Positions 10,108 through 22,650 are shown, numbered from the stretch's first letter. The stretch: DNA of 64,000 bases from Pyrocephalus nanus (GCA_038380795.1 CM076261.1:94634418-94698417); one strand, 5' to 3'. The notes: generated by a model not told the origin, from the letters alone. Program-made: numbers and translations.

Positions 10108-10171
10108 ATGGGTTTGAGGAGCTGATTTCCAGAGGTCCCTTTCAACCTCAAGCACCTGTGATCTTGTGATG
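10108..10171 (+). mobile_element. Short CR1 3' end remnant
   Basis: AGAGGTCCCTTTCAACCTCA followed by CTGTGATCTTGTGATG matches the last 50-60 bp of a CR1 element, including the degenerate tail. The left boundary is uncertain. Confidence 0.55.
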
Positions 10172-12932
10172 AGACACAAGTGCTGCAGACTTTGATGCCC
10201 TCAGTGGACACAGCTGCCCTTGGGAGCTGCCTGTATGTGGTGAGCTGGAGGCCTGCAGGGCATTTAAAGGTGATCTGGGGAAAGCACTGAAGGCTCTTTT
10301 GCAGGACAAACTCCAGGGTGGGACTGTGTGACAACACCCTTAGGGGTGTCCTTGTCAGAAAGGAGGAAACCTGGTCAGGATTAGGGGCTGGGGGCTGAAA
10401 TCTAAGGCTGTGATGTGTTTTGAGTGAGAGAAAAACCTTTTGTTACTTCATGAGACAGCCTTACTACCCCTCAGAAGTAGAGACTTTCCCTATGTTGGGA
10501 GAAAGCCCTGGTTTGATATCCTGTTGACTTGATCCCAGTTTTCCAGACAAGGCCCTCCTTGGTAAGTCCATATCCCTGCATCTCCCTGGGGTCTTACACT
10601 GATTTTTTTGTCAGGGCTGTGGCCAGTAGCAGTGCTGCAGCATCTTTGATCAGAAACATGCACACACCTTGCCCTGAGATGTGATGCCAACATTCTTTTA
10701 CTCCCATTACTGAAGCCTTTCCCTGAATAATTTCTTCTGTTGTCCTGGGAAAAGCCTTGGCTTGTTCTGCAGTCAGGGGAATTTTTTGGGATGTGGAAAG
10801 GAGGGATCCTCCACTACAAGCTGAAGCAGCTCCTTCCTTGTTCTGTGCTGCTGGTGGGTCCCTCCCTTGCTTGGTCTGGCTCTTGACTTCTCATTAGTGG
10901 AAATGATGTTCACAAAAGGACCTCTGAGACCATCCAGGAGCTTCTGGTGGGATGTGCTGGGCATGAGGGAAATGGCTGGGAAATCCAACTGTGATTCCAA
11001 ACAGCTTCCAGCCAAGTGCAAGGGGTATTTGTTGGCTTGGAGCTCATCTCAAAAGTCTCAGGGAAGTGAAACAACTTTCTCTTCCCTCTCCTGAGTAGGT
11101 CTTAAATGTTTTTATGGAACTCACCACATTTGTGTGGGGAGGGGAATGTGGGACAAAGCGCTGCTTTTTCTCACCTCCCTTCCCTTGCCCAACAGGGTGG
11201 TTGGATGTAAATAGGACACGACTCTTCCCAAGCCTGGAGCTGGGTCACCAGGCTCTGCCTGCGTGCAGGTGACAGTGCTGGGGCGTGACAGCAAAGCTGG
11301 TGCTGAATACAACTTCCATGCCCAGCTAAACCCACCCCTCAGATGCTCCACGCCTTGGAGCTGCCTTTCACGGGGACCCAAAACTCTCCCTGCAAACCTC
11401 CTGTTCCCATAAATGCAGTTTTATGAGCTGTGAGGTGCCCGGCCACGTGGTTATTAAAACCCCAGCCTCCCACCTCAAATTACAGCCCAAATGCTGTGTT
11501 TGTTTCCCACTTAATGCCGTCCCTCAGAGGGTTTCTTTCAGTGCTAAGCCCTTTTGAAGTTGTTGTTGATTACAGAGCAGGGAGCGTAATCTCCCCGTGG
11601 AAGTTGTTTGTAGCTGGGGAGTGGGGTGGAGGGAAGGATATCAATCACCCCAGTGCAAGTGTCAGAGATGGGGTTGGGAATTAGGGGTGCTGCTCAGCCC
11701 TCCCTTCCCCTCAGTGACCCATCCTGCCACTCACGTGTCCTGCTCCGAAAGTGTTGGTCTGATGATTGCTGCAGCTCCTCAGGCAGTCAGACAACTGGGA
11801 TTTCAAAGGGGTTTTTAGCTGTGCAAGTTGGCTTCTGGTCTGGGAGGTGATTTTGGTGGTGTAGTTATCTTGTCCCAGCCTTCATCAAACACTGGCAGCT
11901 GGGACTCTCCCCGAACCCTAATTTAGCATTTTTCTGGCTGTTCCCTGGGTCATCAACAGAGCAAACCATGTAAACTTATTATTCTTTATTCCTTCCCAAA
12001 TTATTGCCTGCTGTCTCTGTTTTTCTTGGTGAGCCCTTTCGGGTTCACATCACTCGATCACCATGAGTTGCCAGCACTGAATTTGGGCATGGCCAGTGTA
12101 GCACAGAGGCAGCTCTTTGATCTGTGGCTTAGGTGAAAATTTCCACGGATTAGATGGAAAGTGAATCATTGACAGGCACGAGGTCAACACCTGCTGGTCT
12201 TATGATCTTTGCTCCATCTCCAGCTCAGCCCTTTTCCTCTGTGAAGCTCCCAGACAGCTGTTACTCCCTTGAACTCTTTCTTTGAAGCCTTTCCTAGGTA
12301 TTTTTACCCTCAGGAAAATCCCAATCAGGGTTAGGGAAGTTGGTCCTCTTGGATATAATGGGGTCCAACTCTTAGTTAGTGCCTCCTGGTGTCACTGTGG
12401 AAGAAACAGTGAGGGGGGAGAGCTCTAGGTGACAAAAATCTGGTGTGCTGACAACTGAATTTTAGAATCATGGGATAATTAATGTTGAGAAGTAACTTTG
12501 AGATCACCAACCACACCTGCGGAAAGTCCAACTGCAGTTTTCAACTCTTGAAGTTGTTTGGGGGTTTATTTATTCATTAATTTATTTGGAGACGAGGACT
12601 CTTGCTGGTGGGTCTTGTTCTCCAGATGTTCTTGACCTTGATCCTTGACCTTGACTGCAGGTCCTAGATGGCTTCAGTATTGGGATTTTGCCAAATATTA
12701 GCCATAAACGGCTTTGAAATGGTGTCAGCCCAAAGCTTGGTGTTTTTGCAGTGATGTGATAGAGAGAATTAGGAGGTGGAGGACACCAACCCAGCCCAGC
12801 TCCTGCTGATTAATGGCTGCTTCTCTTTATTTCATAGGATCTGTAGGGGAGATTCCAAAAGTTATTGAGGCTCCGCAAAATATTAACTATTCTTCCCCTT
12901 TTAGCTGCTCTCTTGAGTCTGATCTTGCTGTT
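10172..12932. other. Long unique stretch, no gene seen
   Basis: About 2.7 kb without a recognised repeat. A small tandem TTGACCTTGATCC / TTGACCTTGACTG lies at about 12632-12657. Scattered open frames under 90 codons are not supported by domains or splice signals. Confidence 0.5.
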
Positions 12933-13180
12933 TCATAGAATTATGGAATCCTTAAGGCTGGAAAACACCTTTAAGATCATCAAGTCCAACCATCAATCCA
13001 GCACCACCATCGTGTTCATCATTTAAACCTTGTGCTCAAGTGCCATATCCATGTGTTTTTTGAACACTTCCAGGAATGGTGAGTCCACTCCCTCCCTGGG
13101 CAGTCTGTTCCAATGCTTAACAACCTTTACAGTGGAAAAAAAAATCCTATAATATCAAATCTAAACCTAATGTAAACCTC
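12933..13180 (-). mobile_element. CR1 LINE fragment, 'TTAAGGTTGGAAAA' type
   Basis: It starts CATAGAATTATGGAATCC and TTAAGGCTGGAAAACACC, then ATCATCAAGTCCAACCATC, GAACACTTCCAGGAATGGTG and a CTGTTCCAATGCTTAACAAC block. This is the same CR1 lineage as the copies at 55323 and 59649. The A run at 13137-13144 lies inside it. Confidence 0.92.
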
Positions 13181-13250
13181 TGATGGATGTTTGTGGCTCG
13201 CAGGGCAACACCAGCCCAGTGCACACAGAGAAGAGCCAGGCCTGGCAGCA

Positions 13251-13266
13251 TTTTTTTTTTTTTTTT
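13251..13266. repeat. Poly-T run
   Basis: A 16-T homopolymer shortly after the CR1 fragment. Confidence 0.85.
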
Positions 13267-15542
13267 GGTCTAAGTTTCAGTGACTTTCAATAGCTGGGAA
13301 GTCTCTTGGCTCCTCCTTTGCACCACTTCTCAGTTTGTAATGAGGTAACACTCCACTGACTTCCCTGAGCATCTGTTTCATCCCTGGCATGGGGGAAGTG
13401 ATTTTCCTCACTGCTGTGCTGACTGGAAGTGGAGCAGCTTCAATCCTGGGTTATGATCCTTGGGGCACTGAGTCTCTTGCAGGCTCAGGGAGCTTTTATC
13501 CACAAACACCAACCTGTAACCCAGCAGTGGCTTGGAAATCGTATTTCCTTCTGAAACAAAACCTGACGATTTCTGGCCATTCAGAAGCATTCAGGGACAT
13601 CCTAAATAGTGTCCTCTGGGCTGGATTACAATGTCTTTTGTATTTCAGCTTCTGTTGTATTATTATTGGAGCAGAGGGATGGAGGCACTACATGGGTAAT
13701 CAGGCTCTTCCACCTCTTTTTTCTCCACCATGATGGCATTTTGCTGAACCCCAGGGTATTTTCCAATCCTCTCCCCATCTTGTGCTAGAGTTAGGGCTTG
13801 GTAAACCAAACAGGGAGAGGACCCAGACCCAAAAACTGCCCTGCATTTGTGCAGATAGTTTAATTTTTAGAGGTGTTTTTAGAACATTTCATTCAGCCCC
13901 TCTCTTTCCCATCCCAAGACTGGTCACAGTTCAGAGGAGAACTTGTCCAGGGACTGTTCCCAGCAGAGACATGAGTCACCTTCTTTTGGCAGGGAAAAGG
14001 GCGAAATTCCCAGCTCTTCAGTTAACTTGTGTTAATTTTAAGTCAAACAGCAGCCCCAGGGCTGAGCTGGGTGGAGTTGCCTGTCTGGGGGCTCCTCTCT
14101 GTGCTATAACATCCCCCTGCAACAATGGACTTTCAGAGCTCCACAGATCACTGGGGGAAAAAAAACCAACACATTTAATTCTATGGTAAGGTCACTTTTT
14201 ACTTAAAAGGGACAGAATGGATTTAATTTACAAGCCTCTCCAACTTTATGGCTTGCATTTAGAGTTATATCTATTACGTAGTGCCAAACACGTATTATAA
14301 AAATTGATTCCCCCCTTTCTCCTCCCCAGATTTGCTGTGTCAGGAGGATTCTGATCCCGTTTGCTCCGAGCCAAACAGATAGACTGAGGTAGATCTGAAC
14401 GTCAGGGGTGACATCTGTGACTGCAGAGTGCAGGTTTATAGGGAATGGAACTGGCCCAGATCTATTCCTGGGTGTTTGGGAAGGAACGTGGTTTCTGCCA
14501 CAACGCAGGAGAGGAGGGCAGGGCTGGAGTCTGCAGGGAAGATGCAGCTCCGTGCAAGGGGTTAGTAGGTTACCTGATGTCGATGTCTTTGTGTGGGTCT
14601 CTCCATGGTAATGTGGTGAAGGCACATCCTCTGCCTTCAGCAGCAAAATTGAGGCAAGAGACATAATGTTCAGAGGAGATTAAGGAGAAGAATTGGTTTT
14701 GTTTTGTTGTTGTTTTTTTTTTTTAATTCCAGGAAAGCTTTTAAACACTTTAAAGGCTTTTTGCAGCAGTGAGAGTGAAGTTGGAGAGACACCATCGAAG
14801 TGAAGAGAGGAAACAGGGTGACAGCAAAAGCATTTAGACCAAATTTATCAGCTCATCATCACTCCCAGCACCTCAATAGCTGGTGCTGGAGCCGCATTTT
14901 GGCCTTTTCTGATTTAAGTGGTCACTTTGCAGAGCAATGAACCTCAGAGAAGGGCAGACAAGGAAAGCCAGCCCTTGTGAGGACAAAAGGAATCGTCAGG
15001 ATCTGCTGTCTGAGCTCCTGTGGACAGGGATGGCAGGTTCATCCCACAACTGCAAGACTGCTCTTGTGGTGGGAGTTGGGTGAACTGGTTAAAAGGATGT
15101 CTTACCTTGATTTAGAGGCTTATTAGAGGGAGATTTGAGCCTTGAGTCAGGGCTCTGGCAGGAACTGGGAGCCTGGGAGCATCCCTATATCACAGTCCAC
15201 TCTCTGGGATAGCAGCGAGGGGGGATGTGCCTCCCTCCCCTGCAGATTCATGTCTTGAATGACAGTTTTCTATCTCTGTTATTAAGTTGTGCTCATAAAA
15301 CCCTTCACAAACACCCTGGACAAGCTGTTAACTGCCCTTTTAAAGTTGAGCTGGGGAAAAATGAACCACATTTGCCTAAACAGAGCCTTGGCCATGCTTG
15401 ATGGAGTGACTGCAGTAAAACCAGAGCTATAAATAAAACACATGTGCCTGTGTCCACTACAGTATTTCCTGAGAAGACGTCATTTGCTTCAGGACTTCAG
15501 TGAAATATCCATATTTTCAGCCTCAGTTTGTATTAATTAGTG
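13267..15542. other. Unique sequence, no gene seen
   Basis: Contains a T-rich run at about 14709-14724. A block at 14165-14445 is non-repetitive and AT-rich with retained CpGs in ATTACGTAGTGCC and ACACGTATTATAAAA, and is a candidate conserved element. No exon or repeat family is recognised. Confidence 0.5.
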
Positions 15543-15544
15543 TA

Positions 15545-15625
15545 TTTTTTTAATTTTTTTTTTTTTTTTGGGGGGGTCATGTTGAGTTTTGGTTTGTTTG
15601 TTTTTGTTTTGTTTTTTGCTTTAGT
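15545..15625. repeat. T-rich and T/G low-complexity tract
   Basis: A poly-T run (about 15554-15570), seven Gs, then TTTTGG/TTTGTTTG low-complexity sequence up to about 15620. It creates a hydrophobic-looking open frame (F, L, V rich) that I reject as a gene. Confidence 0.85.
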
Positions 15626-15830
15626 GTGGGCTGGAGCGTCTTCTCCAAAACCTGCAGCCAGGGGGGGTTTAACTGTGAACTGTACAATCTTCTTTGAATT
15701 TTGCACGGGCCTGAATGGAGAAATCTGTGGCCTCACCTTTGCTCTCACAGTTATGAAACACAGTCAAAACGCAAAATCTGGAAATTATGAAACTGGGTCC
15801 CTTCAGATCCCGAGTTGCTTAGAAATCTTC

Positions 15831-15863
15831 CTTATTTATTTATTTATTTATTTATTTATTTTA
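15831..15863. repeat. (TTTA)n microsatellite, first block
   Basis: About eight TTTA units. A second block of the same repeat lies only 56 bp to the right. Confidence 0.92.
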
Positions 15864-15918
15864 ATCTGGAATCTGAACTCTGGTCAGCCTCTCCACTTGA
15901 TTCAACAACCACAGCTGG

Positions 15919-15942
15919 GATTTATTTATTTATTTATTTTTA
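15919..15942. repeat. (TTTA)n microsatellite, second block
   Basis: Five TTTA units ending in TTTTTAAA. It is in the same orientation as the block at 15831. Confidence 0.9.
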
Positions 15943-16313
15943 AATTGCTACTTATTTTTTAACTTGAACTGTCTTATTATCACATAACTTAAGGAATTCT
16001 GATTGTCAGGTATTGCCAGATCCGCCCCAAAAGTATCCAAATCTGAGGGCAGAGGTAAATCAGAAGGGACCAGGAGATTACCAAGCAGTAATAAGGACAG
16101 AATCCAGTCTCCATGGGGAGTGAAGTATTTGCCTCTGTATCTTTTCTTTCCGTCTCCAAGGAGCTCTGTCTCTCCAACAGCAGCATCTTAGAAACTGAAA
16201 GCAGCAGTTCACGGGGAATGAAGCTCTCCCTGGCACTGTAGCCACATTTATCAGCATCCTGGCTGCAAAGGACATGTAATTTAGGTTCACTGGGCACGTG
16301 GAGATCAAAAATC

Positions 16314-16316
<3 letters not shown>

Positions 16317-16345
<29 letters not shown>
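16317..16345. repeat. Poly-T run (29 T)
   Basis: An uninterrupted T homopolymer. Its last two bases are part of the 18-bp palindrome that follows. Confidence 0.95.
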
Positions 16346-16347
<2 letters not shown>

Positions 16348-16361
16348 CTAAATTTAGGCAA
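16344..16361. repeat. 18-bp perfect palindrome
   Basis: TTGCCTAAATTTAGGCAA is its own reverse complement and sits directly at the end of the 29-T run. It could form a small cruciform or bind a symmetric dimer. Chance occurrence in 64 kb is low but possible. Confidence 0.75.
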
Positions 16362-16483
16362 CAGAAAGGCATCAACGGGAAGTTTGGGCTTGAAGGTGAG
16401 ATTTAAACGTGGGATAGAGTCTAAGAGTCATGCCTACGTGGAGAAAAATAATAAAAATCTTGTCCCTCTGCTGTAAATAAGTG

Positions 16484-16548
16484 GGTTAATGTTTGAACTC
16501 GATCATATTAGAGGCCTTTTCCAGCCTTAATGATTCTTTTATTCTAAA
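16484..16548 (+). mobile_element. CR1 LINE 3' end remnant
   Basis: TTGAACTCGATCATATTAGA, GGCCTTTTCCAGCCTTAATG and ATTCTTTTATTCTA match the last 60 bp of the 'TTAAGGTTGGAAAA' CR1 lineage in sense orientation. The upstream part is absent or too diverged to see. Confidence 0.8.
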
Positions 16549-16897
16549 TATGCATGTGCTGGAGAGGGTAATGACTGCAGGAGGAACATCATGGGATAAT
16601 ACAGGCAGGAGAGGTTTAAGGGTCAGTCTACTCAGAGGGATCATTTCTCTGGGTTCAGATTTGCCCATGTGCAAAGATTTTGGCATTTTAAAGGGGGTAG
16701 GAGTTAGTTCAGCAAGTTTCTTTTGAGTCTCTCAAATATCTTTGACATGAGGAAAGTAAGGCAGGAGGGAAGGAAGTGCACGAAGAAGAGGTTTCTGCCC
16801 CCAGTTTTGTGGTGTTCAACACCCCCCAGAGGTTTACCAGGAGACTGAGGCTCAAAGGAGGAGGAGAGGACTCCAAGAAAGCTTGGTAAGGATAGAG

Positions 16898-16974
16898 TAG
16901 AATCATAGAAAGGGGTGGAAAGGACCTGAAAGGTCATCTAGTTCCAGCTTCCCTGCCATGGGCACGGATAAAAT
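16898..16974 (-). mobile_element. CR1 LINE 3' end remnant
   Basis: GTAGAATCATAGAAAGGGGT, GGAAAGGACCTGAAAGGTCA and a CTGCCATGGGCACGGATAA block match a CR1 3' end read on the minus strand. It lies about 350 bp from an oppositely oriented CR1 tail. Confidence 0.85.
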
Positions 16975-18064
16975 CCTAGGATGAGAAGAGCTGCTGGGCT
17001 TGTACCAACTAATCTGAATGTGACCTGTCTCGTTAACATCATGCTAAACCTCCTCAGGATGAGGTTTCTCTCTCTGGAATTTGCCCCGGAGCCCTAAGAT
17101 ATCTGTATCCTTGAGGATAAGAGATGGGGGACCTTAAATTAAAAATGAGCAGACAAATGGAAGCTGAGACAAATGAGAAGACAAATCTCCTGCCTGCAGA
17201 AGGCAGATGTCAGGTCTGTAGGACGTCACTGGAGTCCTTGAGCTATTGGAGACTTTAATGTGAGGTTAGACCAGAAAACTTTCCCTTGGCTGCTGATGAG
17301 TCACCAAACACCTGAGAGGAAACAGGGAGGATGGGAGGCATCTCACAGGGTGGAGAAACACATTAAAGCAAAGTCCCCCTGCCGTGCTCAGCTCTAAAGA
17401 TGGAACCTACAGGGCTGTGGAGATGTTTCCATCTCTCTCCATTTGATGTAGAAGGGCAGAACCGGAAGGACACTTCCCAAACCCAGCTGCCTTCCCAGTG
17501 AACTCCACCTCCACAGGGAGATTTCCTTGTTAAATATACAAGACTGACAAGCCCTGGACAACCATTTTTCTGGGGGCTAAAGCCTCAACCTAGGTATATT
17601 TTTTTTTTTTTTCCAAATCAAGCCTGTTTATTCTCATGGCATCACTGCTATTTAATTTGGCATCACTGCTATTTAATTTAAAGAATTTTTTAATTCCCCT
17701 GGTGGTCCCTTGGCAGAGTTTTAATTATAGCATTCTAATTTTCTCTTCACCTTCCATGCACAAAGCCAAGTGCACCAGTGTCTCCTGGTAAGTCTCATCT
17801 CCTCCTCCTCGTCTTAGTGAGCAATCTTTCTCACTTTTTTAAACCCAAGCACAAAAATACAGGTAATATATTAGGTATGGCCAAAGATAGTGTCTTCCCT
17901 ATATTTGGAAAGCTGGAAATATCCCCCCCCAGTGTGTCCCAGATTGATATGTTGCCTCCTTTCACAGTGTGTTGTTTGTTTTTATCCAATCCGTATCTCG
18001 GTCTTCTGATTTTTTTTTTCCTGCTCTACGGGAGTCGCTTCACTCTTTTTTAGCTTTCAGCTTA
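16975..18064. other. Unique sequence with a poly-T run, no gene seen
   Basis: A T run of about 14 bp lies at 17599-17612. A short tandem duplication at 17637 is listed separately. No exon or repeat family recognised. Confidence 0.5.
17637..17679. repeat. 21-bp tandem duplication
   Basis: The unit GGCATCACTGCTATTTAATT occurs twice in direct tandem with a period of 21 bp and no mismatch. It looks like a recent replication-slippage event. Confidence 0.9.
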
Positions 18065-18170
18065 GGAATGGCCCCATTTTTTAACTGTGACACTTTTACT
18101 CTTATGTTACACCTGGGGAAACTAAGGCAGAGGCAGAAAAGCTGCTTGACCTTCACAGAGGAGGAGGCGA
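18065..18170 (+). mobile_element. MIR-like ancient SINE remnant
   Basis: TTATGTTACACCTGGGGAAA, CTAAGGCAGAGGCAGAAAAG and GCTGCTTGACCTTCACAGAG follow the MIR order: 'ACAGATGGGGAAACTGAGGC', then the 'AAGTGACTTGCCCAAGGTCACACAG' segment. Identity is low, as expected for an element older than the bird-mammal split. It is truncated at both ends. Confidence 0.5.
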
Positions 18171-19463
18171 GACTTGCCAAAAGCGGTGCTGAGGAGAGAG
18201 AGACTCGTTCAGCCCCCGTGAGCACCAAGGCTTTGTCCTGCCATGACTTCCCTCCAAAGTCCATGGAGTCAAGGTTCAAATGCCTCCCTGTGGGCAGGGG
18301 ATGCCTCTACCAGGCAGGAATTATTATAAGGAGACTGGTTGTTTTTCCAGCTCCTCAGCCTGCATCCTACATCCCCCCCTCCCTCCTTTGCCGGGACGGG
18401 GATGAATGGGAAGAGAGAGAGACTCTGAGTGGACTCTGTTCTCCAACACCAGTCGCTGCTGAATTTCAAATAACTCCCCAAACAAAACCCAAACAAGCAG
18501 CCCCTTGTGTTCCTCTATCTCCTCTCTCTTTGGCCTTAGTCACCAGGCTTGGCAGCCCCGCTGCTCCTCTGTGGCTCGTCACATGCAGGGCAGGGGAGGA
18601 TGGGCCGCTTTGTCATTCTCCTTTCCCTTCAGGGGTCTGAAACAACAGGGCCCTTTGCCTTGTTTGCTTTGCTGGGGCAAAGGGAGCGGGGCAGGAGGAA
18701 GGAGGAGGGTGGTGTAGCCCCTCTGGAAGGGTTTTTAGTCAGCGGCAAGGTGAAGGTTTGCATCTTCAAAGAGCGACTGCCACCGCCTGTCCTTGTCCCC
18801 TGCTGCCTCCCTCGTGCTGGTGATGCCTGGTCCCCTCCTTGTAGAGGGAAATGGGAAGGTGCTGGATGCTGAGAGATGGAGGGAGAGGAAAAGGTGCTGT
18901 CCCATGACTGGGGACAGAAGATCCCTCACGTTCCAGGGGGATTCTCCAGCTGGCAGGGCTGTGTCGGCTGCAAAAATCAGTCCACACAACTGGCTCGGCT
19001 TTTGCCTTAAATGCAGGTTGTGGTGAAAAGGAACAGCAGGACAAATCTGTCTGGGAGCTGTGATTTGTCTCCAGTGCTCATCTCATCCTGAGATTCCTGG
19101 GGTGGACACTGTTCTCCTGGTGCTGATGTGTGTAGTGGAGTGGGGAGAGGAAAAACACATTTCCTTTGATCACCTGCACATCACTGCTCTCCAAAGCTGC
19201 TGGGGCATGGCAGTCGTGGAGAGAAGGCCAGGATAGTCCATGAGATCTGAGCAGAAGGACTTTGAGGGGTCTCAAGACCCCTAAACTGACTGTACTCACT
19301 GTACAAGATGGGACTTGAACTCCTCTGACCTGCAGGGAGAGAACCTCTCAGACAGCACAGTGGGGTCAAAGTTATTGCAGGCTGGGGCAGCTCCTTCTGA
19401 CCTCTTAAATGTTCAGCAGCCAAGCCTGATAGACTGGGACAGTGTACTCTGTTTTCTGCCAGG
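18171..19463. other. Unique sequence, no gene seen
   Basis: Moderately GC-rich. Several short overlapping open frames occur but none shows domains. No repeat family recognised. Confidence 0.5.
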
Positions 19464-19485
19464 AAAAAAAAAAAAAAAAAAAAAA
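19464..19485. repeat. Poly-A run (22 A)
   Basis: A homopolymer followed by five Gs. No pseudogene body is evident to the left. Confidence 0.92.
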
Positions 19486-19985
19486 GGGGGATTTAGCACT
19501 ATTTCTTTCTCTTGTGTCTTAGACCAGAAAGGGCCTCTGTGCAAAGCTCACTCAAGATGCACTGCGAGTATTTGGCAGCATATTGTGGTGTTGTTCACTC
19601 TGCTGTGCTCAGGCACAGGTCTCAATTCAGCCCAGCTTTCCCTGGATGCTCGTCCTGGCAGCCCTCTTGGAGTGGCCTGACTTCAAACAGCAGGACATGA
19701 CCCCTTGCTTGTGATAAGGGATGTTAACTCCTGACCTAAAGAGGGGAAAAAAGAGACCTGAAGCTTAAGGAAAGCCTGTTCCAGTGGTCTGAGTAAAAAC
19801 CAGATGGTTCCTGTCTGTGATCTATTGACCAGAAAGAGAAAAATCATTAACAGCCGAAGATTGTCTGTGAGGGAAAGCTCAAGTGAGAGCTGGTGCCTTT
19901 GCAAAATCGTGGGAAGGGTCAGGAGAAAGGACTCTGTGTTGTGGATAAATGTGAATCTCCCCTCTGCAAGGCTCCTCACTGCAGC

Positions 19986-20003
19986 TTTTTTTTTTTTTTT
20001 TTT
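19986..20003. repeat. Poly-T run
   Basis: An 18-T homopolymer. A 12-G run lies about 90 bp to the right (20095-20106). Confidence 0.9.
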
Positions 20004-20226
20004 AATGGGAAAAACAGCACCCAAGGCATTGTTTGTGCTGTTAGTCACCAGTGCTGAGTGGATCATGGGGAAAATACACAAGTGAGGTGTAACTGGGGGG
20101 GGGGGGTTTGTGCTAAAATTTGAGCTGAGCATGGGAATTCTTGGGTGAGATTCAATGGCCTTATTCTGCCTGAGACAAACTACATGAGCATAAATGTCTC
20201 TTCTGCCATTATATATTTCTACATTT

Positions 20227-20246
20227 TATATATATATATATATATA
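20227..20246. repeat. (TA)n microsatellite
   Basis: Ten TA units followed by an A run. Confidence 0.9.
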
Positions 20247-20879
20247 AAAAAACAACATGCAAGATGTTTTATTAGAAATGACCATGACTAAATACTCTGA
20301 CTAAATAAATTTTAGTGTTTCCCTTAAGGTGAAGGAATTATCCCCCAAAAATTCCTTGAGAATCATGCTTTGGACTAGTTGATTTTTGCATCTGTTGCTC
20401 TGCATCCAACACTAGTTTGCTGCTCTGAGGTGCTGCCTCTGTGTGATGCTCCACTGCTTTGGCAAGGATTTGGCTTTTTCCAGTTTTACTCAATACTCTG
20501 ATTTTGACAGGGAGCTCCTATTAATAAATCTTCTGATATATTCCTACATATGATCTTTATGGCTGACTATATATATATGAAATAGGGAACACCTCCAACT
20601 GGGAGTGGTGGGGAAGGAGTTTTTTACTGCTAGGCAACCACTTGGAATCCAAGGCTGCAAATTGTTACTCGGGCTATGACAGCTCTCTTAACCCCTGAGC
20701 TCTTCTGCTGAAACTGGGAAACAAGAGGCACTTGGAAATTAAGGGGAATTTCACTGGTTTCAGAGACAAAATTTAAATCTCTGCAGTGTGGATTCTATCC
20801 AAACTGAGTGGGGAAAAATAACTGATAACAATTTCATAATACATAGACAATTTAACAATATTAACAATAGTAGTTTCAT

Positions 20880-20972
20880 TATTCTTAATAATAACAATAA
20901 TAACAATAAAAACCCAGCTGGTTTAGTCTCCTTCCTTCCTTCCTCCCTCCTTTCCTCCCTTCTTTCCCCTCA
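20880..20972. repeat. (AAT/AAC)n tract and CCTT-rich tract
   Basis: ATAATAACAATAATAAC-type sequence (about 20886-20909) is followed by unique bases and then a pyrimidine tract with CCTTCC and CCTCCC units (about 20931-20972). The two low-complexity blocks are only about 20 bp apart. Confidence 0.85.
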
Positions 20973-22635
20973 GTCCCCTGGGGAAAGGTTTTGAATCTTT
21001 GGGAACAAGTTTTTTTTTGTTCAAAACACCTTTAACTCAGAACCAATTTTTAGCCACCGATTTTTGCCAAGCTCTCTTTGACTGCCACATATTAATGGCC
21101 CCTTCAATCGAATTCTATATTAAATTATATTAGATAAAGCAGAGAACATGAATCATGGTCATTTCACCCATAAAGTGGTTCAAGCAAGTCCACATATAAC
21201 ATGTAGAGGCAGTTTTCTGAGCTTTTTAAAGATGATATATAATGGTTATACATTAACACTTCCAGATACAGATTTTGGGATTCCTGAAGTCTTCTTTCAG
21301 CCTTGAGTGAATATGTTTGTGCATCCTTCTCTACTCATGTGCTTTACACAGACTTGTAATTCTGTTCCTTTTGTGAGCAGCTGATCAGAAGAAAAAGATG
21401 CCAAGGGCTGATACAAAATAAGGTGGTTTTTTTCACAGCGGTTCAGGCTCTGGAAAAGTTCTCCACAAAGAAATAATTCTTTAACTGGTGATTTGAGAGT
21501 CTTGCTCCTCCCTCATCACCTCCTGAGCTGCTGAGAGGTTGAGATCCCACAGTCCTTGAGATCCAAATCCTTGTCACCAGAGGGAGGCCTTGGGAAATGA
21601 AATAGTTGACTTTTGCTGATGAATGTTTTTACCAAAGGTTTTGCTAATTGCTGAAGTATTAATGAGTAATCAACAATATAAGCTGTCAGCAGCAAAGAAG
21701 GAAAACAAGAGGCGGTAAATTACTCTTACAGCTGCAAATCTGTTGCCTGCTGCTCCTCCTACCCCCAGCCCAGGCCCACCAGATTTATGAAATCTGGAGA
21801 CTTTCCATCTGTAGAATAAGTGTGATAAGAGAAATTATCAGATGGTGGTCAGAGGAGAATGACTGGGATAATAATAAGGAACTAGAAGACTTACAGAACA
21901 TGTTGTTGAAGGCTGCATAAGAATCAATTTCTGAAAATGGGATGGGAAAAAAAATATTGGATTTTCGAAAAGTAAAATAAAACAAAAGTGTAGCAAGGCA
22001 CAAGCTGCTGGAATGGCAACAGCGTTTGCCATGATGAATGCATTTTTCATTTTTCCCTACCTGGAAAAGGAGATTTTTCTTTCACTTTAGTGACTTCTCC
22101 ATTTGTTAAATTACAAAGATTAAAAACTAGTTGCTGTTAGCCTAAATAGCCCTAGTGCCACCCTAAACAGCCTTACTGCTAAGGCTGGATGTGTGGAGAT
22201 TAAAAGAGCTGCTAAAAGGTTACTTACATTACTAATTACTATTTGTCATTAATGGCCAATCAGAGTGTGAAGAATGACTCTGTATCTTTTCCTCCCATGA
22301 CCTGTACTAGTGAGTCCCACTGGCTCTTTACTCAGATGAAAGATTTTCCTTCAATCCATCTTAAATAACTACCCTGTTAATGTCCTGGAGGATCAGGCAG
22401 AGAGATTGAAGTTCTGTGTGTTCCTTTTCCTCTCAGTGTGAATTTGTGATAGTTAGAATTTGTCTGCTGGGTTAGAAAAAACAGCTAAACATTAAAAAAA
22501 ACAAACTTTGATAGGTTTTGATCTTGTTCACTTGGATGGTGAAGCAGCATCTCTTCCCTGCTCATCTAAATAGAGGTTTCCACACCTCACATAAGCAAAA
22601 TCACAAGAATTCCATATAAAGCATCTGTGGCCAGG
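20973..22635. other. AT-rich unique sequence, no gene seen
   Basis: No repeat family recognised. CACCAGAGGGAGG at 21575-21587 resembles a CTCF core but has two consensus mismatches. Confidence 0.5.
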
Positions 22636-22650
22636 AAAAAAAAAAAAAAA
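22636..22650. repeat. Poly-A run
   Basis: A 15-A homopolymer in unique sequence. Confidence 0.88.

Noticed and set aside
15540..15962. 140-codon hydrophobic open frame
   Set aside because: Its hydrophobic character comes from translated T runs and TTTA repeats.
21575..21588. CTCF-like CACCAGAGGGAGG
   Set aside because: Two mismatches to the core consensus, including the normally invariant C; not enough without binding data.
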